Below are positions 1 to 9,556 of a DNA stretch of 64,000 nucleotides, in pieces (the stretch's first letter is position 1; the number at the start of each line of letters is the position of its first letter). A program made the position numbers and the translations under genes. Origin of the DNA: Triglochin maritima (taxonomy: Eukaryota > Streptophyta > Magnoliopsida > Alismatales > Juncaginaceae); NCBI GenBank assembly GCA_963682175.1, contig OY821775.1, forward strand, positions 9,086,501 through 9,150,500. The letters are read 5' to 3'. Under the pieces are notes generated by a model. It had not been told where the DNA came from. It worked only from the letters and a program-made list of their open reading frames with translations, and searched no databases.

Positions 1-955
1 CAAAAAATACTATACAACCTACAACTCAACCTAACTCATTTTTCATCTCTTAACCCCAACCTCACTTTTAACAAGCACTCTCCTCCAATTTATTTCTTTT
101 TACCTCATTTTTTATTCCACCACAAAAATACACAAACTATTAAATAAATTATTTTTACAACGACTTTATCTTATTGTTTTTCATTTATTTTAATTCTCAG
201 GAATTATTTCTAATTATATAAAATAATATACATATCAATAAAAAATTACCTATATTTTTTAATATTGATAATAGTTAATAATGTTAATATATTTAATCTA
301 ATAAAATTACGTTAATTGTCAAACAATTTTGAAAAATTAGATTTAATAATGATCACTCCAACGGGTCGGTCGGGGGTCTCGCTCCCCGGTGAGCGAGCGG
401 CGTTCCACCTCGCCGGTGAGGTGGCAGGGGTGGCAAGGGGCAGCACCCACTGAAGATTTTTTATTTTTGAGATTTATTAGTAATTCTCTACCGATTTATT
501 TGGGTTACTAATGTGTTTTTGGGTGAACATCGGTAAATTCATGTGTTCTATTTTTACTAGGTAATTTTCTTTAATTATATACACTTACAATTATCTTACT
601 AATTTTGTTTAGTTACTTACATTTATTTTTACTAATTTTGATTAATTATTTACATTTATTTTACTAATTTTTATTAATTATTTTCGTTTATTTTAATTTT
701 CAGAAATTAATTCTAATTATATAAAAACATATACATATCAATTAAATATTATTTAACAAATAAAAAACTAATTTTTAATCTTTATTTTAAAAAAAATAAA
801 AAAATTGGGCCAACCCGGGTTGGCCACGTGGCCAACCCAGGTTGGAACCCAAGTCGGGTCCCCGACCCAGGTCGGGACCCGACCTGGCCCCCCCATTAAG
901 GAACCTGGGGTCGGGTCGAGACCTGACCCCAAAAGGCCATCCGTTAAGAATAGCC
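1..955. mobile_element. MITE-like element with GC-rich core, left end cut by the window
   Basis: An AT-rich body carries a GC-rich core of short direct and inverted copies of a GGTCGGG / CCAACCC theme (about 800-945). Most of it reappears in reverse complement at 57925-58630: the A/T segment at about 460-790, the core, and the left segment at about 1-170 all have counterparts there in mirrored order. That marks it as a repeated element and not a gene. The right boundary near the AGGCCATCCGTTAA motif is approximate. No coding capacity is recognisable; the short open frames across the core are by-products of its base composition. Confidence 0.5.
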
Positions 956-1577
956 CGAGGATAACGGAACAAACTCCGAAGTCGAAACACAAAAAGCAAG
1001 GCGAGAGTTTTCTTCTGAAAGTTGATGGATTGCATTAATTAATGACCTTTATGGTTACTTAAAACTGGTGATTAGAAATCAACCCTTACAAGTTGCTACA
1101 CCTAACTCTCAAGCGTCTGCTGATGAGTAAGTGTGCTCCGAGCATGACAGAAAACCAAGTGGCTTTGAAACACGCTCCTCCACCGCAACCGCCTTTGTTG
1201 CCTCAAGTTCTACATGCTCATTTGCCATATCCTCCATTCGAGCATAATGATGAATCTCCTCGAGCTCGCTTTCAGTTGGATGGTTGTTCGACAAAACCAG
1301 TAGGCCTTAAACAATGTGAGAGTTGCTTCTTAATTCATATGCAAGAATAGAGCGCCAACCTGAATTTGAAATTAGGTGAGAGTCACGATTAGTAAATCCA
1401 GATTCACACACCAACCTGAATTAAAACGCAGAGATCACTGTATAATAATAATAATATAAAAATTTTCTAGTGAGTCTAGAGTTTTATTTTTAATGGTGAA
1501 TAATTTCAGTTGGACGGTGGTTATGCTAATAAATGATGTAACGATGAATATTAACTGTAGAATAACTGTAATTTAAA
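956..1577. other. Upstream flank of the Aurora gene, no gene recognised
   Basis: The stretch has short open frames on both strands (for example 1109-1294 on the minus strand) that I could not match to a family. Around 1370-1640 it is AT-rich with short TAA-type repeats. It probably contains the distal promoter of the gene that starts at 1803. Confidence 0.4.
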
Positions 1578-1588
1578 TCTAACGGTGA
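1578..1588 (+). promoter_or_regulatory. MSA-like (mitosis-specific activator) element
   Basis: TCTAACGGTGA fits the plant MSA consensus (YCYAACGGYYA) at 10 of 11 positions, including the AACGG core bound by three-repeat MYB factors. It lies about 215 bp upstream of the ATG of an Aurora kinase gene, a class normally expressed at G2/M. The match is seen in the sequence; function is inferred. Confidence 0.45.
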
Positions 1589-2571
1589 AATTGAATGTTA
1601 TTTAAATTATAAGCCTGAGTTTATCGGATCTTGACTAAATAATAATAATAATAATAATATCTGAATACGAAATCCTTTCCCCCCAAAATCAAAACGATGG
1701 TTATTTGGGGGGGTTCCACCACTCCTCCCACTGAGTCCCGTCGGTGGTCGCCTCAAAACCCTAATTTCCGCTCCTGTCCCTCCTCCGGTGGTCGAATCCA
1801 CGATGGAACCCCCACAACGACCGCAACAAGTAACAACCACTCTTCCCTCTCCAATCCCGCAAGAGGAGTGGTCCCTCTCCGACTTCGAGATCGGGAAGCC
1901 CCTCGGCGAGGGCAAGTTCGGCAAAGTCTTCTTGGCCCGAGAAAAAGAGGTAAATTAAACTTTCCAATTTTCCGAACAGAAAGTGTCGTTCTCGATTTTC
2001 GGAATTTTGAGTGCTTTCTGTTTCTGTTAGAGTGGGTACGTTGTGGCCATGAAGATGCTGTTCAAGGAGAAGCTGGAGAAGTACCACTACCACGAGCAAT
2101 TGCGCCGCGAGATCGAGATCCAGAGCGGTCTCGATCACCCCAATGTGCTCGGTCTCTACGCTTGGTTTCACGACGAGACCAGGATTTTCCGGAGTATGCG
2201 GCGGGAGGTGAGGTGTATAAACTGTTGCAGAGTTATGGGAATTTCTCTAAAAGACGTTCTGCCACTGTGAGTTCTAAAATTATCCTTCATGCTTCTGTTC
2301 CTCCGAATAATTGTGCATTTTTTTTTGAAATCTTGTAATTGCACCATCACTGCTAATTTGTTTGTGTTCTAATTGTTGGCTCGAGAATTTCGTGCTTATG
2401 TTCGAACGATAGCATGTTATCGAGTATTGGTATATATTGTGTTGTGCGTATGTTTGAAGGAAAGCATGCCAGTGGGTGCATTAGTTTTATGCATGTTAAC
2501 GATGTTCGTAGGTTGGTAATGTAAATTTCACCTTGTATGCTTGAGATTCGTCAACATGCTCGGGCGGTAAA

Positions 2572-3929
2572 TGTTAGAACCCTAACCCGGTTTAGGGTTA
2601 ATCTTGGCTTAGTGGAGGGTTTGCATGGGGAAGAGGCACGTGCACAGTGGTTTGCATGGGTTGGAGGAGAGTAGGAGGTGTAGGTGATGGTGAGGGGTGC
2701 GGGTACTGTAGCAGTTTCGGGTTTATAACCCAAGCAACCCTTTCCCTTTCTTCTTTTCTTCTCCTTCCTTTCCCTCATTCCTTCCTTTCCTTGCTGGTGC
2801 GCGTGTTGGTGGAGCAGTTGCGGAGGTGTCGGGCGAGGAAGGTGCTCGTGCGGGAGAGGCGCGACGCGTGATCGAGGTCTACCAGAGGCGAGGCGTAGGA
2901 GCTCCGGCACCGTCGACTTCACGCGTATGGAGCGTGACTAATGTGTTGGATGAATTGGACTTATTGTAGTATAGCAGGCCTGAGGGATCGCGGATCCCAA
3001 TGTTGATGTTTGTGCGGGCACGCAACTGGCGTTGGGTGAGGTGACTACCGGCCTACGGGCTACGGAGGTCGCTGTCTTTTATAGCGGTGTGGTTGGTGTT
3101 TGCGGCTCGTGGAGCCTGATGACCTGACAGACTTCGGTCTGGACCCGTCCGATGCTGTGCCGGACGTTGTGATGGACCACCGATGCTGTGCCGGTGATGC
3201 CGCCGAGGTTGTGCCGGCGATGATGATTGTTGGGCTGAGGCTGTTCCGGCTATATTGATTCCTCGACTGGACACCTATCGAGATGATGTTGTTATACCTT
3301 CCGGGCGACGGCCCCGTTGGTCCCAGTGACTTCGACCACAGAGATTTACAGATCTGTATTCTATCGGCGCGCAGACGTGACAGAGGCTCCCTGCCGAACT
3401 CTTGAGTAGTGTAGCTGCGTGTGGGGGTGCGATGTCGCGTGTTGTAAGGCTGCAAGTGCCTGCAGTAGGTCTCCGCGGGAGACCCGATGTTGATTGTCGG
3501 ACTGATGTCCTGTTTTACCCTTCGGGGGAACTGTTTTTCTTGGTGTTGATGTCATGACATGCTACTAGTATGATAGGTTCATTTGTGTAATGCATGCATA
3601 TATGTGAGTTGACATACGGTGTTTCCTTCTGGAAACTCAGGAATCGTTGTTATATATTTTTCAGGACCGCAGTAGGTCCAGTTGGGTGGTGATCGGCGGG
3701 CACGCGCATTTTGAAGTTGGATCCTCTTCTCAGGACCGCTGAGGTCGACATGATTACGTTTTATCTTCTGTTGTCGTTTTGTTGTAATCATGTATCATTT
3801 TGACAAACTCTGATGTAATTTTGGTGCACCGCTATTTGTTTTATGAGAAGTAACAGTCCCGTCTTTGATTATTGAGTTCCTGTGTTTTGATTATAAATTT
3901 TTAAATTTCCGCTGTTTCAGGATGTTACA
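2572..3929 (+). mobile_element. Probable solo LTR in Aurora intron 2
   Basis: A GC-richer block interrupts the AT-rich intron. It begins TGTTAGAACCCT and ends AGGATGTTACA, imperfectly inverted TG...CA ends of the kind seen on plant Ty3-type LTRs. A TATA-like GTTTATAACC lies near 2718, and the phrase CAGGACCGC is repeated at about 3663 and 3733. I found no perfect 5-bp target duplication (flanks gtaaa and tttaa), so the limits are tentative. Confidence 0.45.
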
Positions 3930-4320
3930 TTTAATTTGCTAACGTAATTTTAAAGGTACACACGTGATCAGTGTTGGGAACCTTGTTAGAATCCTTGAAG
4001 GGTATTTACAGTTCATGTGTTTGTGGTGCAGCTTATCGCTAGTCTCGCTCGAGTGTTAGCGTATCTCCACGAAAAGAATGTGATTCACAGAGATATCAAG
4101 CCAGAGAACTTATTGCTTGATTTGGAGGTATTTGTTTCTTGTGCTCTCCTCTTTGTTCAGTCGGATTTAGATTTTTAACGTTTCTTTGTGCGATATGATT
4201 TTCATGGGTATTTAATATTTTCATAAAACTCACTATCCATAAAACAAATACATTATTAGGAGGCTAAATTTGTGAATCTCCTGTCAAGCAATGGAGTAAT
4301 AGTTGTTTAGCTATTGAAAT

Positions 4321-4927
4321 TGTAACACCTCAAAAATGTTTAGTCCCACATCGGCTACGAAGAATTTGGTAGTGTGAGATATAATGATGACATGAGTCTA
4401 CTACACCACCCAACCGGCTTAAGTTTTTGTGGTAAATTTAGGAAGGGTATTGTGTAGGGGTGCAAATGGTTACCAACTATCCGAGTATTCGATTCGAAAA
4501 TTTCTATTTACTTGGTATTTGGTAAGTTCAATGTTATCAATTTAATTTCGGATACGAATTTGGTTTAAAAAAAATTACCAATTAGAATTCGGATACGAAT
4601 TCGGATACAAACTATTTAACATTCGAATTATCCGAATTATTCGAATACATGGTCAAATACACAAATTAGTATTCCAAAATTTAGTATTCCAAAATTTTAA
4701 TACGAAAATTTAGTATTCGGATTCGGATAGTTCTACTGAATTCGGATTCGGATAGTTCTACTGAATTCGGATTCGAATTCGAATTTGGTAATGGAATATG
4801 GTATTCGGATTCGAATTCGGATACAGCAGGTATCCGAGTTATATTATCCGAGTTGCAGCCTTAGTATTGTGGGCCGGTGGTCTCATGGGTGACGGACCAG
4901 ACTCGGCCTTAGGGACGAGACGTTACA
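4321..4927 (+). mobile_element. Short solo LTR (TRIM-like) in Aurora intron 3, split by a hAT MITE
   Basis: The ends TGTAACACCTC and GACGAGACGTTACA are inverted TG...CA termini. The interior phrase TTTAGTCCCACATCGG is common in plant TRIM and small LTR repeats. The flanks gaaat and taaat agree at 4 of 5 bases as a possible target duplication. Without the nested insertion at 4455-4863 the LTR would be about 190 bp. Confidence 0.55.
4455..4863. mobile_element. hAT-type MITE (409 bp) nested in the short LTR
   Basis: It is bounded by a perfect 8-bp target duplication, gtattgtg, at 4447-4454 and 4864-4871. The termini TAGGGGTGCAA and (reverse complement) TAAGGCTGCAA are hAT-like inverted repeats. 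The interior is a long run of short ATTCGGAT / ATCCGAAT repeats with no coding capacity. Confidence 0.8.
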
Positions 4928-6219
4928 TAAATTCTGCAGGGATGAAATACACATTCTGTGGAAGTTAAAATTTGTTTTACCTGAGCAAGTTGTGCAGTGC
5001 TTTAGTGTTTTATTCTTTCTGAACTAAACTAAGACAAACAAAAAAACATATTTCTCTATTGGCCATGTATCAGTTTTCCTGCTGAATTTAAGCCTTTTTA
5101 ATAAATAGTTAAATACAAAAAAAAAAGAACGAATCTTCACATTTTTAAGGGATTTCCTCAAAACATTTGCTCTACAACTATGAGTTGAATTGTGTGAATG
5201 GTTGTGAGTTTTATTTCAATTGTGAATTTAAATGCTACCACTGAGATTTTTTATTTTCACGTGTTCGCTATATATCTGTGGTAGTGTAGTTTGTAGTTTG
5301 TACGCTCGTATTAAGATTTTTGGTGCTACTCCTTGAAATCACTTTGCCATATTTTTCTGGAATGGATCTTGTTTGAATAATATATTTCAGAAAATAAAGT
5401 CTCCAAATCCTAATTGGATAGATTAATGTCTATTTTCCTATCTTTTGCATCTGTAATACTCATTTCTCACAAGCAAATAAGCTAAACCCCTGTATATCAT
5501 GTGTCATAATTGGAGCACATGTTTACACCTTCACTGTTCAATTTTGCATGTGCTTTTTCCCTCAGTTTGGTCTGACTTGATGAAAATTTATTGCTTGAAG
5601 AATTACCTAACTTTCTCAATGTGTACCAGGAAGTATTTTCATTCATGTGAAGTATTATCTTTCAGGGGAAGCTTAAAATTGCCGACTTTGGGTGGGCTGT
5701 GCAGTCTAATCTTAAGAGGCAGACTGTGTGTGGCACTATTGACTATCTTGCACCTGAAATGGTGGAGAGAAGAGAGCATGACCATTCTGTTGATAACTGG
5801 ACGATAGGGGTTTTGTGTTACGAGTTCCTCTACGGTGTCCCTCCATTTGAAGACGATGACCAAGTTACTACGTTAAGAAGGTATAAATTAAATTTTATTT
5901 ACGATGCATACTTATAAATCACTTATTCATGCTTTTTGCTTATATTTATCACAGGATTGTAAGGGTTGATATGAATTTCCCTTCAACTCCTCACGTATCG
6001 TCTGAGGCAAACGATCTCATTCAAAAAGTAAGATTCGGATGTAGTTTTGGGGATTATACAGTAAACAAGAACACTGAAAAATGTTGTTTGACATAATTTT
6101 CTCAATCTGTGCAGCTTCTAGTGAAGGATTCATCGAAGAGACTCCCCCTTGATAAGATATTGGAGCATCCCTGGATCATCCGAAATGCTGATCCTTCAGG
6201 TTGCTGCAATGAGAGTTGA

Positions 6220-7106
6220 TGATCTTGGATGACTAAATCCTCTATATTAAGATGGAAGACGGTATCTGTTTTTGTTGTACATGGGAAGATGGAAATGATT
6301 GTCATGAAATGTCCACCTTTTGTATCCAAGAAAGACTGGGCTCCGAAATGTTCACACAAAGTGAGGGTAGGATGTCGTAGTCTGACAATTACCTTCTCCG
6401 CTAACTTGGTTTTGATGTAATGAAACTTTCGGGCTATGTATCCGAACTTGAACAGGTGGTCGTCCGACAGCATGTTGGCTGGTTGGGACGAGGTTTCCTG
6501 TAGCGGGAAACAATTTTGATCTAGGGGTTGCTGCGGTTAGCGGCAATCTTTTCTAATCAATGCAGAAACCGCTTATCAAAAAAGTGAGGTTAGGTACTTA
6601 GGATGTATAAATGATAGGCATAGCAATCAAATGTTGCTTTCAAATGCTGATATGCTATTTTTAGGCATTCTCTTTCTGAAATATTATGCTTCAATATGAA
6701 CTGCTTGTCTGTGAACTGTGAAGTTTGCCATTCACTTTTTCACTGTTTGCTAATGCGAAACAAACTTGTTAACTCTAGCCTTAACATAGCCTAACGGTTA
6801 TTTAAAACCGAGAAAAGCCATTGGTATACGTATTTGGATATTCTTCTAATTTGACTCCATAATATATTATAATTTTTATCATAAATATCACAAATGGATC
6901 TTGTAACTTCACAAGGTTTGGCGCTAACTCATATCGTAGAGTCCCTATTGCTCATGCTTACGCATGCTATTTTTTCCTTATGGTGTTCATGGTATGTGCG
7001 GAACGAAATGGAAGAAAGAACAGAAAATAAGAGAAAATGTTGGGTAGAAAGAAAAGAGAAGTAGACATAGTATGTTTTCCTTCTATGGATCCATGATTTG
7101 CATAAG
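6220..7106. other. 3' flank of the Aurora gene, no gene recognised
   Basis: The first few hundred bases are probably 3' UTR. The rest is AT-rich with short meaningless open frames. I see no repeat with clear ends here. Confidence 0.4.
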
Positions 7107-7475
7107 AGCATAGTTAACGTGTCGGGCGGCTGCCAGGGCGCCCACCCGGGTGTTTGCCCGGAGGTTAAGCGTCCCGAGCAGCCGCCCTGGGGGCACTAGT
7201 TGGCCCTTGTTGTTTGATTTTTTTTGTTATTTGTTAAAAATATTTATAAAAATATTTTAAATTCGTTTTAAATTGTTTTTTTATTTGTTTTGATTTTGTA
7301 GTTTTTTGTGATTTCTTTTAATATTTTACCTAGAATTGATCTCTAAATGACGTGGATGAGAGATAATGTAGGGTGAATGGGGTAGCCCAGACGTAGTTAA
7401 TGAGATTTTTCAGGTGAGTTAGGTGAACTGACGTGACAGAGAGAGAGTAGGACGCCAGAGTAGTCAATACATTGC
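7107..7475. mobile_element. MITE-like element with GC-rich core
   Basis: A GC-rich block at 7120-7200, where GGGCGGCTGCCAGGGCGCC is opposed by a GCCGCCCTGG sequence, is followed by an AT-rich arm. The arm ends in ACGTGGATGAGAGATAATGT and related text that resembles one arm of the element at 57925-58630. Boundaries are approximate, and I could not fix a target duplication. Confidence 0.4.
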
Positions 7476-8043
7476 TATTTATGTTCTAAAAAGAAAAGAA
7501 AAGTATTGCCTCGCACTACCCAAACATTGGTGGTTATTTAATTTTTCTATCCGAAAAAAGTGTCACCGGTGAATTTTTAATTTAAAAAACTACAATAAAG
7601 TTACTTTAAAGTTGTAATAAGTCTTTAAATTGTATAAGGACGTGATTGCTAGGTAAGAAGGAGAATGTTAAAACTTCGTTACATTATTTTCTTCATTTTC
7701 AGAGTAAAACCGATCAAACTCACTAAAATTACATCTTAATTGGCACTTCTGCTACAAGTATATTGTATACAACTCAAATTTCAACTTCTTCCAAGTTTTC
7801 TGAATTGTTAAACATCGTCCCAAAATTACTTAAATCGCCCCTTGAAATTACTACTTTGTCCTTCTCTCATTTCTACTGCTATAACGCGACATTTTACCCT
7901 CCTATCACACATCTCTCTTCATATTCTTCTTATAATCATAAAAAATAATATTTTGGAGGTCATTAATGAACCAACGGACACCCCAGTGTACTCGAATCTG
8001 GTAAAAATATCTAACATCTTTTTAATAAAAAAATAATAAAAAA

Positions 8044-8237
8044 TTACGGGCGTCCGACGGAGCCGCCCCCACGTAGGAGGGGGCTTCTGGCTAAGACGCC
8101 TCCCCCATGGGGGAGGCGTGTTACCCAGACGCCTTACCCATCGGGGAGACGTTTTACCCAGACGCTCCGCCTATGGGACATGCGTCTTAGCCAGACGCCC
8201 CCTCCTACATGGGGGCGGCTCCGTCGGACGCCCGTAA
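8044..8237. repeat. Long GC-rich inverted repeat (hairpin)
   Basis: The 40 bases at 8044-8083 pair with 8198-8237 with one mismatch, and pairing continues inward through the CTGGCTAAGACGC segments at about 8087-8099 and 8182-8194. The stem is about 55 bp around a loop of about 80 bp. The loop contains a second palindrome, CTCCCCCATGGGGGAG. Confidence 0.85.
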
Positions 8238-8621
8238 TTTTTTATTATTTTTTTAAAAAGATAATTGATTATAAATTTAGATAATTGTTAAATTAATTAA
8301 TCAATAAGTTAATAATTACTATATTCGGAGGACCGATACCCCTTCGGTACACCGAAAATTCAAAAATTTCCAGATCCAACAATTTCAAAATCCAAAACGA
8401 CCTGTCGAGGTGGTATTTGTAAGTTAGGATGTTTTACCACCGGGGGATTTTGGAACTTAAAAAATGTTGGATCTGGAATATTTTTGAATCTTCATCACTT
8501 GCAAAAAAACTTATTGTAATCCGATCGGTTACCACCGAAAACTTGCAAAGAAACGTCAAATAATTTGAGATAACACACCTTATAATTTTAATTTGACAAA
8601 AAAATTAAAAAAAAACGGGAC

Positions 8622-8840
8622 GTCTGGCTAAGACGTCTGTACCATCGTGGATGCGTCTGGCTAAGACGCCTCCACCATGGTTAAGGCGTCTTAGCGAGAC
8701 GCTTAGACCATGGTATAGGCGTCTGGCGAAGACGCCTGTACCATCGTGGAGGCGTCTGGCTAAGCCGCCTCAACCATGGTGGAGGCGTCTTAGCCAGACG
8801 CCTCCACGATGGTGCAGGCGTCTTGGCCAGACGCCCGAGT
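8622..8840. repeat. Array of about 30-bp units, each made of two palindromes
   Basis: Units alternate GGCGTCTGGCTAAGACGCC-like hairpins (7-bp arms) with CCACCATGG-centred palindromes, about seven times in mixed orientation and with point differences. One frame stays open through the array (8651-8881) and reads as a repeated decapeptide of the RRLAKTPPPW type. I regard that frame as a by-product of 30 being divisible by three and not as a demonstrated gene. Confidence 0.8.
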
Positions 8841-9356
8841 CGGAAAAAAAAAATCCGTCTCCGTTACTTCGCCTGATCTAGGTGTTTCGCCAGACATTTT
8901 CGTGGTGTTGGTACTAGGAATGTTAGTAAAACTGACTCAAAAACCTTGTTTAAAGACACGGGACGATATGAGTATTAAATATATTGTTAAGGGCAATTTG
9001 GTAATTTCAAGGGGCGATTTAAGTAGTTTTGGGGCGACGTTTAGTAGTTCCCAAAGTTTTTCTAACTACTAATAACTATGAAATCAGAAATTATAATATT
9101 TTAACGAGATTTTTTTTAAAATAATCATGAAAAAATTAGAAAAAATTTAAGATTGAGAAACTTAATTGACAAAATACGTGACTAATAACCGACACCTCAA
9201 ATATCATTTTTATTAAAGTAAGAACAATATAACTAACGTCGTTTTTATTTTACGAATAAACGGTATCCAAGAATAAAAATATAAGAAATTAAGTTTAACC
9301 ATTCTAATTCTTCTCCTTGGGTCGGGATATCTAAAAGAAAAAGCGACGACACCACA

Positions 9357-9498
9357 TGGGCCCCACATCCACCTGGAAGAATCAAAGCCACCCCGAAAAA
9401 CTCGGAGCACCCGTCTCTTCTCCCCCGTATAAATATCCAAAACCCTAACCTTCCCTCCTCCTCTTTCCCTCCTGCAGCAGCCGCGCCACAAACCCTAA
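9357..9498 (+). promoter_or_regulatory. RH7 core promoter: site II, TATA box, two telo-boxes
   Basis: A TGGGCC site II motif (9357-9362), a TATAAATA box (9428-9435) and two AAACCCTAA telo-boxes (9440-9448 and 9490-9498) lie in order 200 to 60 bp before the ATG. Site II plus telo-box is the known arrangement of plant ribosome-biogenesis and proliferation genes, which fits a nucleolar RNA helicase. The motifs are seen; regulation is inferred. Confidence 0.6.
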
Positions 9499-9556
9499 CC
9501 CTAATTCCAATCTCTGCAGGAGGCGATCCTCCACCCCCACCACCAACCAACCAACC

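Larger units (their letters stand above)
1803..6219 (+). pseudogene. AUR1: Aurora kinase (AUR1/AUR2 type), frame broken by a 7-nt deletion in exon 2
   Basis: Aurora kinases phosphorylate histone H3 Ser10 and spindle and cell-plate proteins in mitosis. Exons are 1803-1949, 2031-2266, 4032-4127, 5666-5880, 5955-6027 and 6115-6219. Visible motifs are the glycine-rich loop GEGKFGKV, the VAMK lysine, [14 protein letters not shown], the activation loop RQTVCGT, APEMVE and the plant-Aurora DNWT segment. The exons total 872 nt. Family alignment needs 879 nt (292 aa, the normal length), and the missing 7 nt fall between ATTTTC and GAGTAT near 2194 in the hinge, where FLILEYAA is expected. After the gap the right protein continues in another frame to the normal splice donor. 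All splice sites and the stop codon look intact, so this is either a very recent null allele or pseudogene, or an assembly error. Introns 2 and 3 hold transposon remnants. The AUR1/2 group is inferred from length and motifs. Confidence 0.8.
7802..9050. mobile_element. Non-autonomous TIR element (MULE-like) with internal hairpins, copy 1
   Basis: The first 50 bp (7802-7851) and last 50 bp (9001-9050) are inverted repeats matching at 44 of 50 positions, sharing TTAAATCGCCCCTTGAAAT. The immediate flanks are ccaagttttct on the left and ccaaagtttttct on the right, which differ only by homopolymer length and may be a 9-11 bp target duplication, as Mutator-like elements make. No transposase is encoded. 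The interior carries a long GC-rich hairpin (8044-8237) and a repeat array (8622-8840). A second copy lies at 29214-30405. The superfamily assignment is inferred. Confidence 0.65.

Noticed and set aside
768..1038. Gly/Pro-rich frames on both strands of the GC core
   Set aside because: All frames of this direct and inverted repeat block are open at once; the sequence belongs to a MITE-like element repeated at 57925.
1093..1350. Upstream coding exon of the Aurora gene
   Set aside because: The frame does not match Aurora N-termini, and the exon starting at 1803 already gives the normal protein length.
8651..8881. Open frame with RRLAKTPPPW-type repeats as a new protein gene
   Set aside because: It lies entirely in a palindromic 30-bp array inside a transposable element, with no upstream promoter or comparison to support coding. 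Kept as a repeat, with the peptide noted as an observation.
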